Assembly: GCA_021741585.1 (NCBI GenBank)
Contig: JAIOXN010000001.1
Location: 496,001 to 560,000, forward strand
Origin: Aquiluna sp.
GTDB lineage: Bacteria > Actinomycetota > Actinomycetes > Actinomycetales > Microbacteriaceae
Reading direction: 5' to 3'
DNA length: 64,000 nucleotides
Position 1 is the stretch's first letter. Each line of letters begins with the position of its first letter. Both the position numbers and the translations under genes were made by a program. This document shows, in pieces, positions 44,926 to 53,845 of this stretch. Under the pieces are notes generated by a model, which ran no database searches, had not been told where the DNA came from, and was given only the letters and a program-made list of their open reading frames with translations.

Positions 44926-45522
44926 TCAATTCTCTTCGCGAATCAAACGAGCAGAGGCATGAGATTTCATTGGGCTGGAAAGTGCAGCCATATCCCACGC
45001 CCACAAAAGCGCCCCTTCGACTAGCCCAAACATTCTCTGGGCCGCTGAGTATTCCTTGGCATTCGGAGATCGCATCACGGCGTCGGTTCCGATATCAACT
45101 CGGGCGCCTTTGATCTGACCAAAATAAAGCTCTGCAACACCGGTCGGCTGAATGATGAGCGCTTCGATATCAAAACCACCCTTGGCATTGCGCCAAAGTT
45201 CCAAATCTTCTCTCACTGTTAGAAGTGGCTCACCGCTTGAGGGCAATAGCCCCGGTCCTGGATCAGCCTCTGAATCTGGCCTAGAGAGCATCCAGAACCC
45301 ACGTTCTTGGGTAATCAACTTTCCTGAAGAGTCTTTTGCTTCGGCAATAAATTCCAACTTGCCGTTTTCGTGAGGCAAAAACGACATGGTTTGGGAAAAT
45401 TCGATTTCAACAGCCGGTGAATCATTCACCGGGTAACTAACAACACCGGTGCCGCGCCAATGTCCAAGTAGGAAAGTGAACGGGGTTAGCTCAATCGGCA
45501 GGTCATCTGGGATGACGAACAA
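44926..45522 (-). CDS. Nitrobindin/FABP-like heme protein (Rv0813c-like)
   Basis: 198 residues, a ten-strand beta-barrel family with the N-terminal signature FLLGHWRGTGVVSYP and the later ALLWAWDMAAL near the C-terminus. Bacterial nitrobindins bind ferric heme and isomerise peroxynitrite; heme ligation here is inferred. TTG at 45522 starts one base after the stop of a 36-codon upstream gene whose end holds AAGGGG, implying translational coupling; the longer frame upstream is the shadow of that gene. Confidence 0.8.
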   Translation of the reverse strand: MFVIPDDLPIELTPFTFLLGHWRGTGVVSYPVNDSPAVEIEFSQTMSFLPHENGKLEFIAEAKDSSGKLITQERGFWMLSRPDSEADPGPGLLPSSGEPLLTVREDLELWRNAKGGFDIEALIIQPTGVAELYFGQIKGARVDIGTDAVMRSPNAKEYSAAQRMFGLVEGALLWAWDMAALSSPMKSHASARLIREEN

Positions 45523-45523
45523 A

Positions 45524-45634
45524 TTACCGCTGCCCCTTGAATAACTTGAAAAGCACGAGCGCAGAAATGCCGGCAATCGCGATTGATGCAAGCACCAACA
45601 AGCCGGTAAAGAAGATTTCTAGAGCCAAAAGCAT
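45524..45634 (-). CDS. 36-residue small membrane protein upstream of nitrobindin
   Basis: Reads MLLALEIFFTGLLVLASIAI then AGISALVLFKLFKGQR and stop: one long hydrophobic helix with a basic C-terminal end. TAGAGT is exactly 6 nt before its ATG and begins with the TAG stop of the upstream gene. One base separates its stop from the nitrobindin TTG. No family is recognised. Confidence 0.62.
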   Translation of the reverse strand: MLLALEIFFTGLLVLASIAIAGISALVLFKLFKGQR

Positions 45635-45640
45635 GCTCTA

Positions 45641-45646
45641 ACTCTA
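45641..45646 (-). promoter_or_regulatory. Candidate -10 (TAGAGT) of the 36-residue gene, built on the upstream stop codon
   Basis: The stop TAG of the 84-residue gene (45644-45646) plus AGT gives TAGAGT at -12 to -7 from the ATG. Confidence 0.5.
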
Positions 45647-45898
45647 TCCCAACAAGGTCACAATTGTGAGCAGGCCCAGAATGCTAAAAGAGCCTGCAGA
45701 GACATAAATCTGCTGTCGCACGGTGTCTTTTGAGGAGGAGGAAATCAGGTGCTCAATGCTGACCATGGCAATCGAAGCCGCCGCCAATGTTGCAAATGCC
45801 AAATAGCGAGCCTCTCCTTCAAGGAGAAATGTCGCGAGCGTGCCAAGCATTGCAACCAACACCCAGATTGCGATTATTTGTAACCACTGCTTGCTCAC
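45644..45898 (-). CDS. Small three-helix membrane protein of unknown function
   Basis: 84 residues from a GTG: hydrophobic segments at about 5-25, 30-48 and 65-84, with a short polar loop SSSSKDTVRQQ. No family recognised. TAGAGT (45907-45912) is 8 nt before the GTG. It diverges from glnR and seems to head the run to nitrobindin, ygfZ, FUSC and gpmA. Confidence 0.6.
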   Translation of the reverse strand: MSKQWLQIIAIWVLVAMLGTLATFLLEGEARYLAFATLAAASIAMVSIEHLISSSSKDTVRQQIYVSAGSFSILGLLTIVTLLG

Positions 45899-45963
45899 GA
45901 AACAAACTCTATAAGCAATGAAACAAAATGCCGGTATCATTCTGCCTAGCGGAGGGCGGGCAA

Positions 45964-46626
45964 ATGGCAGTTGTACTAAGCATTAGCGCTGCCTCCGAAT
46001 CAGCCCTCCCCTCTCTCGAAATTCTTGGGCACACCGTACTCACAATCGGTTTTGATCCAAGCCAACTCGCCTCAGCCCCGCGGCACGACCTGACAATCCT
46101 GGACTGCCGCAATGATTTAGCAGGCGCCAAGGCAATCGCCAGGATTTTGGTGGCTGCCGGCTGGAATCACCCGGTTTTATTGGTCGTGACCGAGAAATCA
46201 CTTCCTGCCATCAACAGCGAATGGGGTCAAGCGGATTTCATTTTGGATTCCGCCGGGCTTTCGGAAATTGACCTCCGCGTGAGGCTCGCGATTGATTCAA
46301 CCCAATCGCTAAGAGCCTCAGCGACCCTGGCCACTGGGCTTGTCATTGACGAGGTCAGCTACACCGCCAAAATCAACTCCCGGACTTTGGATCTCACCTT
46401 CAAGGAATTTGAACTCCTGAGACACCTAAATTCCAACCCGGGAAGAGTGTTTTCTCGCGAGCAGCTTTTGAGTGAAGTCTGGGGTTACGACTACTTTGGC
46501 GGCACAAGAACCGTGGATGTCCACATCAGGCGCCTGCGCGCGAAGCTTGGCGAGCATGAGTCGTTGATTGGAACCGTGAGAAACGTTGGCTACCGACTGA
46601 ATCCGGATGGCAGCGAAGAAGAATAA
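45964..46626 (+). CDS. glnR: GlnR-like orphan response regulator
   Basis: 220 residues with an atypical receiver domain (LTILDCRNDLAGAKAI keeps an Asp but the acidic pocket is not obvious) and an OmpR winged helix very like actinobacterial GlnR: GRVFSREQLLSEVWGYDYFG, RTVDVHIRRLRAKLG and GTVRNVGYRL. GlnR controls nitrogen assimilation and in some species links to phosphate control. The ATG at 45964 follows GGAGGG by 7 nt; an earlier ATG at 45928 lacks a ribosome site. No kinase is adjacent. Confidence 0.85.
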   Translation: MAVVLSISAASESALPSLEILGHTVLTIGFDPSQLASAPRHDLTILDCRNDLAGAKAIARILVAAGWNHPVLLVVTEKSLPAINSEWGQADFILDSAGLSEIDLRVRLAIDSTQSLRASATLATGLVIDEVSYTAKINSRTLDLTFKEFELLRHLNSNPGRVFSREQLLSEVWGYDYFGGTRTVDVHIRRLRAKLGEHESLIGTVRNVGYRLNPDGSEEE

Positions 46627-46628
46627 CT

Positions 46629-46650
46629 GTTTACCAATTGCTAACCCACC
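46629..46650 (+). promoter_or_regulatory. PHO-box-like direct repeat before ppk
   Basis: GTTTACC-N4-GCTAACC-CACC, two 11-nt units of the GTTCACC-N4 type used by actinobacterial PhoP/RegX3 regulators, ending 18 nt before the ppk ATG. Confidence 0.55.
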
Positions 46651-46668
46651 TCTGGCAAGATAAACATC

Positions 46669-48780
46669 ATGTCAGAAGAGACCTCGGTAATTTTCCTCCC
46701 GGATTCGCAGCCCGATCTGCCCTCAGATCGCTTTCTAGATCGCGAACTTTCCTGGTTGGATTTCAATCGCCGCGTCCTTGAGCTAGCCGAAGATCCTGAT
46801 GTTCCACTCCTCGAGCGAGTGAACTACCTGAGCATTTTTGCTTCCAACCTCGATGAATTCTTCATGGTTCGCGTCGCTTCTCTAAAAAGAAGAATTGCCA
46901 CCGGTATTGCAGTTCAGTCTGCTTCGGGCAGAAGCCCCCAAGAGGTTCTGCAGGAGATCTCTCAACTAACTAGAGAATTACAGACTCGGCATGCAGAGCT
47001 TTTCGCAACCACCGTTTCAAAACAGCTCTCGGACAACGGGATTCGAATCGTTCACTTCTCGTCTCTCTCGGAGAGCGAGAAGAAAGCATTGCACGAGTAT
47101 TTCTCAAGCCAGGTTTTCCCGGTCCTGACTCCCCTTGCTGTAGATCCGGCCCACCCTTTCCCTTATATCTCTGGACTATCTCTCAACCTGGCGGTGGTTT
47201 TGAAAAACCCAACCAACCAGGCTGAGCACTTTGCCAGAGTAAAAGTCCCGCCACTATTGCCAAGATTTATTGCAGTTCCAGATTCTGGCGGCAGCTATGT
47301 GCCGCTTGAAGACATCATGGGCGAATACCTTGGGGAACTGTTCCCAGGTATGCAGGTCTTGCAACACCACACCTTCCGCGTCACCAGAAACGAAGACCTA
47401 GAGGTTGACGAAGATGAGGGCGAAAACCTTCTTATTCAGCTCGAGAAGGAGCTGCTTCGCAGAAGATTCGGTCCACCAGTTCGTCTCGAGGTTGCAGAGG
47501 ACATCGACCCTCAGGTGCTGAGCCTGTTGCAGCGAGAGTTGGATATCTCTCAAGACGACGTTTACCACCTGCCAGAACCTCTGGATCTCAAGAGCCTGAG
47601 CGCTTTCGCATTCATGCCAAGGCCAGAACTTCACTTCGAGCCGCACGCCATCACAACCAATCGCTATCTAGAGGCTGATGAGGATGAAGCGGCAGATATC
47701 TTCGCCTCGCTCAGAGAGCGCGAAGTTTTGGTTCACCACCCATATGAATCATTTGCAACCAGCGTGCAAGCATTTTTGGAGCAGGCTGCAGCCGACCCAC
47801 AGGTTCTTGCGATCAAGCAGACTTTGTATCGCACCTCAGGTGATTCCCCAATCGTTGATGCCCTGATCGATGCCGCTGAAGCCGGCAAGCAGGTTTTGGC
47901 ATTGGTTGAGATCAAGGCCAGATTCGACGAGCAAAACAACATTGGTTGGGCAAGAAAACTAGAAGCCGCCGGTGTGCATGTTGTTTATGGAATCGTTGGG
48001 CTAAAGACCCACTGCAAGCTTTCCTTGGTTATCCGCCAAGAGGGCAACAAGCTTGGTCGCTATTGCCACATCGGAACCGGAAACTACAACCCGAAAACCG
48101 CTAGATATTACGAGGACCTTGGCCTTCTCACCTCTAGAGCTAGCGTGGGTGAGGACCTCACCAACTTGTTCAACCAGCTCTCAGGTTATGCATCGCTGCC
48201 GAGCTATAAGAGCCTCTTGGTTTCACCAAACGGCGTGCGTGACGGCTTGACCATGCGAATCCAGCGCGAGACCCAGCACCACCTTGAGGGTCGACCTGCT
48301 CGGATTCGCTTCAAGGTCAACTCCCTCGTGGACGAACAAATTGTTGATGAACTTTACCGCGCCTCTATGGTCGGTGTTCCAATTGAGATTCTGGTTCGAG
48401 GCATGTGCGTGCTCAAGCCAGGCGTTCCAGGTCTTAGCGAAAGCGTCAAGGTGCACTCGGTGCTCGGAAGGTATCTTGAGCACAGCCGAATCTTTGGCTT
48501 TGAAAATGGCGGGGACCCTGACATTTATATCGGATCTGCCGATATGATGCACCGAAACCTCGATCGTCGAGTCGAGGCACTGGTCAAGATTGTTCAGTCA
48601 GATCAAATCCGGGACATCCGTGGCATTTTTGACATGGCTTTCTCCGGCGAGGTTGCCAGCTGGAACCTAAATTCCGACGGCGCCTGGCACCGGGAAACTA
48701 CATCTCTATTTGGTGACAGGCTCAAGGACTTGCAAGACGAGCTCATGGCTCTAACTCTTGAAAAGAAGAGGAGCAGGTAG
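46669..48780 (+). CDS. ppk: Polyphosphate kinase 1
   Basis: 703 residues with all four Ppk1 domains. The start [20 protein letters not shown] is diagnostic; the catalytic C-terminal domains carry [20 protein letters not shown], the phospho-histidine region [13 protein letters not shown] and a second histidine in [10 protein letters not shown]. It makes polyphosphate from ATP reversibly. Preceded by a PHO-box-like repeat and followed without gap by a MutT1-like gene, as in mycobacteria. Confidence 0.97.
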   Translation: MSEETSVIFLPDSQPDLPSDRFLDRELSWLDFNRRVLELAEDPDVPLLERVNYLSIFASNLDEFFMVRVASLKRRIATGIAVQSASGRSPQEVLQEISQLTRELQTRHAELFATTVSKQLSDNGIRIVHFSSLSESEKKALHEYFSSQVFPVLTPLAVDPAHPFPYISGLSLNLAVVLKNPTNQAEHFARVKVPPLLPRFIAVPDSGGSYVPLEDIMGEYLGELFPGMQVLQHHTFRVTRNEDLEVDEDEGENLLIQLEKELLRRRFGPPVRLEVAEDIDPQVLSLLQRELDISQDDVYHLPEPLDLKSLSAFAFMPRPELHFEPHAITTNRYLEADEDEAADIFASLREREVLVHHPYESFATSVQAFLEQAAADPQVLAIKQTLYRTSGDSPIVDALIDAAEAGKQVLALVEIKARFDEQNNIGWARKLEAAGVHVVYGIVGLKTHCKLSLVIRQEGNKLGRYCHIGTGNYNPKTARYYEDLGLLTSRASVGEDLTNLFNQLSGYASLPSYKSLLVSPNGVRDGLTMRIQRETQHHLEGRPARIRFKVNSLVDEQIVDELYRASMVGVPIEILVRGMCVLKPGVPGLSESVKVHSVLGRYLEHSRIFGFENGGDPDIYIGSADMMHRNLDRRVEALVKIVQSDQIRDIRGIFDMAFSGEVASWNLNSDGAWHRETTSLFGDRLKDLQDELMALTLEKKRSR

Positions 48781-49701
48781 TTGACGATCTATGCAGCTGG
48801 TGTGGTTTGCTGGCGCGAGGTTGGGGGCAAACTCGAGTTTCTCTTGGTGCACCGTGAAAAATACAACGACTGGGGATTTGCCAAGGGCAAACTTGATCCG
48901 GGTGAGGTCTTGCCAGAGACCGCGGTGCGAGAAGTCATGGAAGAGACCGGAATCAAGGTCAGGCTTGGCCGCAAGCTCTCGGTCATCGAATACCAAGTAG
49001 ACAAGGGCGAGAACAAAGAGGTGCACTACTGGGCCTCGAAGGTGACCCAAAAGGCCATTAATAAACAGAAGTTCACACCTAACCAAGAGATTGCAAAAGT
49101 TGAATGGCATGGAGCAAAAGAAGCCCTTTCTTTGCTTTCCTACGAGCATGATCGCGATCTTCTGGAGAATGTGATTTTGTTGCATAAAAAGAAAGAACTC
49201 GAAACTAGGGCGTTGATTATTCTTCGCCATGCCACCGCAACACCTAGGTCAGATTGGAAGGGCGAAGAAGCTAAACGCCCACTTCTTCCAGAAGGTATTG
49301 CAGAAGCAAAGCGGCTTGTCCCAATTTTGGCTGCGTATTCGCCAAAAAGACTTGTCTCGAGCCCATGGAAAAGATGCCAAACCACTATCGCCCCCTACGG
49401 CAAGTTTTGCAAACGAACTGTCATCGAGCGCCATCACCTGACCGAACTTGGAAATGCAAAGCGGCCCAAGCGAACTTTTGATGTTGTAAACGATTTGCTT
49501 GGCGATTCACGCTCGGCTTTGATTTGCAGCCACCGACCAGCATTACCAAGCATCCTCAACCCTTTAGCTTCGAGAGCCCCAAAAGAACTTCAGGGAGAAA
49601 TCACAGCAGCAGCCACTTTGAAGCCAGGAGATTTTGCTGTTGCACGACTTACCCTTGGTAAAAAGCCCAAAGTAGTGGGCTTTGAACTTGTATCTATCTA
49701 G
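48781..49701 (+). CDS. Two-domain NUDIX hydrolase plus histidine phosphatase (MutT1-like)
   Basis: 306 residues: an N-terminal NUDIX domain (GFAKGKLDPGEVLPETAVREVMEETGI, read as the Gx5Ex7REUxEExGU box) and a C-terminal histidine-phosphatase domain starting LIILRHATATPRSDW with a later SHRPALP. Mycobacterial MutT1 (Rv2985) has the same layout and adjoins ppk; it hydrolyses 8-oxo-GTP and diadenosine polyphosphates. TTG directly after the ppk stop, with AGGAG upstream. Confidence 0.9.
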   Translation: MTIYAAGVVCWREVGGKLEFLLVHREKYNDWGFAKGKLDPGEVLPETAVREVMEETGIKVRLGRKLSVIEYQVDKGENKEVHYWASKVTQKAINKQKFTPNQEIAKVEWHGAKEALSLLSYEHDRDLLENVILLHKKKELETRALIILRHATATPRSDWKGEEAKRPLLPEGIAEAKRLVPILAAYSPKRLVSSPWKRCQTTIAPYGKFCKRTVIERHHLTELGNAKRPKRTFDVVNDLLGDSRSALICSHRPALPSILNPLASRAPKELQGEITAAATLKPGDFAVARLTLGKKPKVVGFELVSI

Positions 49702-49716
49702 GTAAATTGAATATTT

Positions 49717-49746
49717 GTTTACCCACCATTCACTTGGTATACAACC
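49717..49746 (+). promoter_or_regulatory. PHO-box-like repeats before pstS
   Basis: Units GTTTACC-CACC and ATTCACT-TGGT at an 11-nt period, then ATACAACCC. The stretch 49729-49746 matches the senX3/phoU motif TTCACT-N-GGT-NN-ACAA-N-C. The remaining leader to 49813 contains a TGTTTGT/ACAAACA hairpin and an AAGGGA ribosome site. Confidence 0.6.
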
Positions 49747-49813
49747 CAAGTTACTGAGGGATTCCTAGTGTTTGTTTCGCGTGAGCACAAACAGACAGAT
49801 AAGGGAATAACCC

Positions 49814-50938
49814 ATGAGAAAAATCACACAGATCGCAGCACTAGCTGGAGTTAGCGCACTTGTGCTATCCGGTTGTGCAGCAAACGAGGCTGCAGTTGAG
49901 GAAACCACCTCTGCAGCAACTGAGACTTCAACCGCAGTTGTACTAGAAGGAACCCTTGATGGTTCAGGTGCATCTTCAATGGCATCAGGCCAGGAGGCCT
50001 GGGTTGCAGGTTTCCAGGAGCTAAACCCTGGAGTTACCGTGAACTACAACCCAACCGGTTCCGGAACTGGCCGTGACCAGTTCGAAGAGGGGCTAACCTT
50101 CTTCACCGGTTCTGACTCATCTTTCAAGGATGAAGAGCTTGCGACCCCACACCCAAACTGCTCCCCAGCAGATGGTGACGTATTCGAGTTCCCAATCTGG
50201 ATTTCTCCAATCGCAGTTATGTTCAACCTAGAGGGCATTGACACTCTAAACATGTCCCCAGACACCGTTGCAGGTATCTTCACCGGCAAGATCACCAAGT
50301 GGAACGACGCTGCAATCGCTGCAGACAACGCAGGTGTAGCACTTCCTGACCTAGCAATCACCGCTGTTCACCGCTCAGACGAGTCTGGTACCACCGGTAA
50401 CTTCACCGACTGGCTATCAAAGGCAGCTCCTAACACTTGGGTACTAAACGGCGAGAACGCTGGCGACCTAGAAGCATGGCCAGCTGAGTTCGGCGGCGAG
50501 GGCGGCAACGCAACCTCTGGTGTTATCGCAGCTATCGCAGCTGGTAACGGAACCATCGGTTACGCAGACGCATCACGCGTTGGTGACTTCGGTACCGTTG
50601 CAATTGGTGTTGGTTCAGAGTTCGTTGCATACAGCTCAGAAGCTGCTGCAAAGATCGTTGACGTATCTCCAATCAAGGAAGGCCGTCCAGCCACCACTTT
50701 GGCTTACGACCTAGACCGTGACACCACCGAGTCCGGTGTTTACCCAGTAGTTCTAATCTCCTACCTACAGGGCTGCATGGACTACGCAGATGACGCAAAG
50801 GCTGAACTGGTAAAGGCATACGCAAGCTACATGCTTTCCGCTGAGGGCCAGGAGTGGGCATCACAGAACGCAGGAAACGCACCGATCTCTGAGGACCTTC
50901 GCCAGAAGGCTCTAGCGATCATCGACCAGGTCAAGTAA
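49814..50938 (+). CDS. pstS: Phosphate-binding lipoprotein PstS
   Basis: 374 residues: signal with lipobox LSGC (Cys near 21), then the phosphate-binding fold with DGSGASSM, PTGSGTGRDQF and the phosphate-contacting DESGTTGNFTDWL. Captures phosphate outside the membrane for PstCAB. Leucine is CTA in about 15 of 22 cases by my count, consistent with very high expression. Ribosome site AAGGGA 7 nt before the ATG. Confidence 0.97.
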   Translation: MRKITQIAALAGVSALVLSGCAANEAAVEETTSAATETSTAVVLEGTLDGSGASSMASGQEAWVAGFQELNPGVTVNYNPTGSGTGRDQFEEGLTFFTGSDSSFKDEELATPHPNCSPADGDVFEFPIWISPIAVMFNLEGIDTLNMSPDTVAGIFTGKITKWNDAAIAADNAGVALPDLAITAVHRSDESGTTGNFTDWLSKAAPNTWVLNGENAGDLEAWPAEFGGEGGNATSGVIAAIAAGNGTIGYADASRVGDFGTVAIGVGSEFVAYSSEAAAKIVDVSPIKEGRPATTLAYDLDRDTTESGVYPVVLISYLQGCMDYADDAKAELVKAYASYMLSAEGQEWASQNAGNAPISEDLRQKALAIIDQVK

Positions 50939-50957
50939 ACAACTGGCAAAATAATCG

Positions 50958-50995
50958 GATTAGCCCGGGCTCGGTCACCCGAGCTCGGGCTAATC
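50958..50995 (+). terminator. pstS-pstC intercistronic hairpin
   Basis: A 17-bp stem with one wobble pair and a TCAC loop, followed only by TATTTAC. It lacks a good T-run, so it more likely limits read-through or protects the 3' end of pstS mRNA, giving excess binding protein over permease. Confidence 0.65.
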
Positions 50996-51027
50996 TATTT
51001 ACAGCACACAACAAATTGGGAGTCGAA

Positions 51028-51963
51028 GTGACAACGCTGGGTGGGCAAGTAAAACCAAAGGTACGCCTAGGCGACCTAGTGTTCTCGAGGGCAGCTTCAG
51101 TTGCAGGAATCGGGATTCTTATAACCCTGGCTGCAGTGGCAGTCTTTCTCTTCATACAGGCACTTCCAGCCCTGAACCCAGAAGCTGACTTCTCTGGCAA
51201 GGCCGAGAATCCAATCAGCTATGTAACTCCATATGTTTTCGGAACCCTGTATGGGTCCATCATCGCTCTAGCCATTGCAACGCCGCTGGCTATCGGTATC
51301 GCGCTCTACATCTCCCACTATGCAAACAGGAGATTCTCACAGATTCTCGGCTACATCATGGACCTTTTGGCCGCCATCCCATCGGTGGTCTATGGCCTTT
51401 GGGGCATCATGGTGTTGGCGCCGTTCTTGAACCCGACCTACCTTTGGCTCAACGAGAATTTGGGTTGGATTCCACTGTTCGCAGGTCAGGTATCTGCAAC
51501 TGGAAGAACCATGCTGACCGTGGGCATTGTGCTTGCGATTATGGTGCTGCCGATCATGGCAGCTCTCATCCGCGAAGTCTTTCTTCAGACTCCTCGTCTT
51601 CACGAGGAAGCTGCTCTAGCACTTGGGGCAACCCGTTGGGAAATGATCAAGATGGCAGTGTTGCCATTCGGTCGCCCCGGAATCATCTCTTCGATGATGC
51701 TCGGACTTGGAAGAGCATTGGGTGAAACCATGGCGGTTGCATTGGTCCTCTCCCCTGCTTCGATAATCAACTTCGCACTTCTTACCTCGCAGAACTCAAA
51801 CACCATCGCTGCGAATATCGCTCTTCACTTCCCAGAGTCCGGTGGGGACTATCGATCCCTCTTGATTGCATCAGGTTTGATGCTCTTCCTAATCACGATG
51901 CTCATAAACATGCTTGCTCGCTACATCATTAGCCGCAGAGCCGAATTCTCAGGAGCAAACTAA
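51028..51963 (+). CDS. pstC: Phosphate ABC transporter permease PstC
   Basis: 311 residues, six membrane helices with the EAA loop EEAALALGATRWEMIKMAVLPFGRPGI. GTG at 51028 is chosen because GGGAG lies 5 nt before it; the track begins at an earlier TTG with no ribosome site. Its stop overlaps the pstA ATG. Confidence 0.95.
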   Translation: MTTLGGQVKPKVRLGDLVFSRAASVAGIGILITLAAVAVFLFIQALPALNPEADFSGKAENPISYVTPYVFGTLYGSIIALAIATPLAIGIALYISHYANRRFSQILGYIMDLLAAIPSVVYGLWGIMVLAPFLNPTYLWLNENLGWIPLFAGQVSATGRTMLTVGIVLAIMVLPIMAALIREVFLQTPRLHEEAALALGATRWEMIKMAVLPFGRPGIISSMMLGLGRALGETMAVALVLSPASIINFALLTSQNSNTIAANIALHFPESGGDYRSLLIASGLMLFLITMLINMLARYIISRRAEFSGAN

Positions 51964-53027
51964 TGGCTACAACTTTCTATGGAATTCAAGCAACCGCCAC
52001 TTTGCCAAGGTGGTTCTCCCCACTGGCTCTAATTGGTTCTCTTGCTCTTACCACTGCAATGTTCGTTGTTTCCGGATTCACTGATGAAAGTGGAAACCTA
52101 AACCTGCTGGCCATTGCCGTATTGGGTTTTGCCCTTTACATGATCATGACCTATTTGATCTCTCGCGGTGTTGAAGGTCGACGCAAAGCCACCGACCGAA
52201 TGGTCACCGGCTGGGTTTCTGCGGCATTTGCTCTAGCCGTTGTCCCGCTAGTTTCGCTAGCTTGGACAGTATTTGAAAAGGGAATCAACCGCCTCGATGC
52301 CGAGTTCTTCACTTCTTCAATGCGAAACGTTGTGGGAGAGGGCGGCGGAGCACTCCACGCCATCATTGGAACGGTCGAACTCACAACCATTGCGACTCTA
52401 ATTTCCGTTCCACTGGGAATCATGACGGCCATCTACTTAGTTGAGTATGGCCGCGGACGTCTTGCCAAGGCAGTGACATTTTTCGTGGATGTGATGACTG
52501 GTATCCCATCGATCGTGGCCGGTCTGTTTGCCTTCTCGCTGTTTTTGATTTTGCTAGGTCCTGCCAGCGCCATCAATGGAATGGCCGGTGCAGTTTCTCT
52601 AGCGGTGCTGATGACACCAGTAGTCGTTCGGTCTGCAGAAGAGATGCTAAAGATCGTTCCAAACGAACTTCGTGAAGCCTCATATGCCCTGGGTGTTCCA
52701 AAGTGGCTCACAGTTGTAAAGGTTGTTTTGCCAACCGCGCTGGCGGGAATCGCAACCGGTGTAATCATCGCTATTGCCCGAGTGATTGGCGAGACCGCGC
52801 CTCTTCTTCTTGCAGCCGGATTTACGACCTCGATGAACTACAACCCGCTCTCCGAGAAGATGATGACTCTTCCGGTTTTCGTTTACACCTCATACGCCAT
52901 CCAAGGAACTGACGCCGCCTCATACGTGGACCGAGCTTGGGCTGGTGCACTAACTCTTATGCTCATCGTGATGTTGCTAAACCTTGGCGCCCGAATTATT
53001 TCCAAACTGTTCTCACCGAAGGGATAA
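51963..53027 (+). CDS. pstA: Phosphate ABC transporter permease PstA
   Basis: 354 residues; the N-terminal third has extra helices before the permease core, whose EAA loop reads LREASYALGVPKWLTVVKVVLPTALAGI. Forms the channel with PstC. Start within the pstC stop (TAATG). Confidence 0.95.
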   Translation: MATTFYGIQATATLPRWFSPLALIGSLALTTAMFVVSGFTDESGNLNLLAIAVLGFALYMIMTYLISRGVEGRRKATDRMVTGWVSAAFALAVVPLVSLAWTVFEKGINRLDAEFFTSSMRNVVGEGGGALHAIIGTVELTTIATLISVPLGIMTAIYLVEYGRGRLAKAVTFFVDVMTGIPSIVAGLFAFSLFLILLGPASAINGMAGAVSLAVLMTPVVVRSAEEMLKIVPNELREASYALGVPKWLTVVKVVLPTALAGIATGVIIAIARVIGETAPLLLAAGFTTSMNYNPLSEKMMTLPVFVYTSYAIQGTDAASYVDRAWAGALTLMLIVMLLNLGARIISKLFSPKG

Positions 53028-53030
53028 CCA

Positions 53031-53810
53031 ATGTCAAAGCGCATTGAACTGAAATCACTGAATGTCTACTACAGCAAGTTCTTGGCTGTAGAAGATGTAA
53101 ACATGGTGATCGAACCAAAGGCAATCACCGCATTCATTGGTCCATCCGGTTGCGGCAAGTCCACTTTGATTAGAACCCTGAACAGGATGCACGAGGTTAT
53201 CCCTGGCGCATACGTAGAGGGCTCTTTGACCATGGACGGCGAGGACATATACGCTGCCGAGGTTGACCCAGTAAAGGTCAGGCGCCAGGTCGGAATGGTA
53301 TTCCAGCGCCCCAACCCATTCCCAACCATGAGCATCAAAGAGAACGTGCTCTCTGGTTACAAGCTAAACAACAACCGCATGTCAAAGAGTGACGCTGATG
53401 AACTCACAGAGAAGGCCCTAGTTGGAGCAAACCTCTGGAATGAAGTTAAGGACCGTCTTGACCGTCCAGGCTCTTCACTCTCTGGTGGTCAACAGCAAAG
53501 GCTATGTATTGCCCGCGCAATTGCAGTCGAGCCAGACGTGATTCTGATGGATGAGCCGACAAGCGCCCTTGATCCGATTTCCACAGCAGCCATCGAGGAC
53601 CTGGCAGTTGAGCTAAAAGAGAAGTTCACCGTTGTCATCGTTACCCACAACATGCAACAGGCTTCTCGCATTTCGGACATGACCGCATTCTTCAACATCG
53701 CCGGCACTGGAATGCCAGGAAAGCTAATCGAATACGACCGCACCGAGAAGATCTTCTCCAACCCAACTCAGAAACAAACTGAGGATTATGTTTCTGGTCG
53801 CTTTGGCTAG
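53031..53810 (+). CDS. pstB: Phosphate ABC transporter ATPase PstB
   Basis: 259 residues: Walker [16 protein letters not shown], PstB-specific Q-loop [14 protein letters not shown], signature [14 protein letters not shown], Walker [14 protein letters not shown] and THNMQQA. Powers phosphate import; ends the pst operon. Confidence 0.97.
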   Translation: MSKRIELKSLNVYYSKFLAVEDVNMVIEPKAITAFIGPSGCGKSTLIRTLNRMHEVIPGAYVEGSLTMDGEDIYAAEVDPVKVRRQVGMVFQRPNPFPTMSIKENVLSGYKLNNNRMSKSDADELTEKALVGANLWNEVKDRLDRPGSSLSGGQQQRLCIARAIAVEPDVILMDEPTSALDPISTAAIEDLAVELKEKFTVVIVTHNMQQASRISDMTAFFNIAGTGMPGKLIEYDRTEKIFSNPTQKQTEDYVSGRFG

Positions 53811-53834
53811 AAACAAAACCAAGGACTTCGTGGT

Positions 53835-53840
53835 TAGGGT
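53835..53840 (+). promoter_or_regulatory. Candidate -10 (TAGGGT) of the SDR-DUF2867 gene
   Basis: Five nt before the ATG at 53846, no ribosome site visible. Confidence 0.4.
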
Positions 53841-53845
53841 CTGTC

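Noticed and set aside
45523-45591. 23-residue N-terminal extension of nitrobindin
   Set aside because: This stretch codes for the 36-residue membrane peptide in another frame, and the shorter start matches the family.
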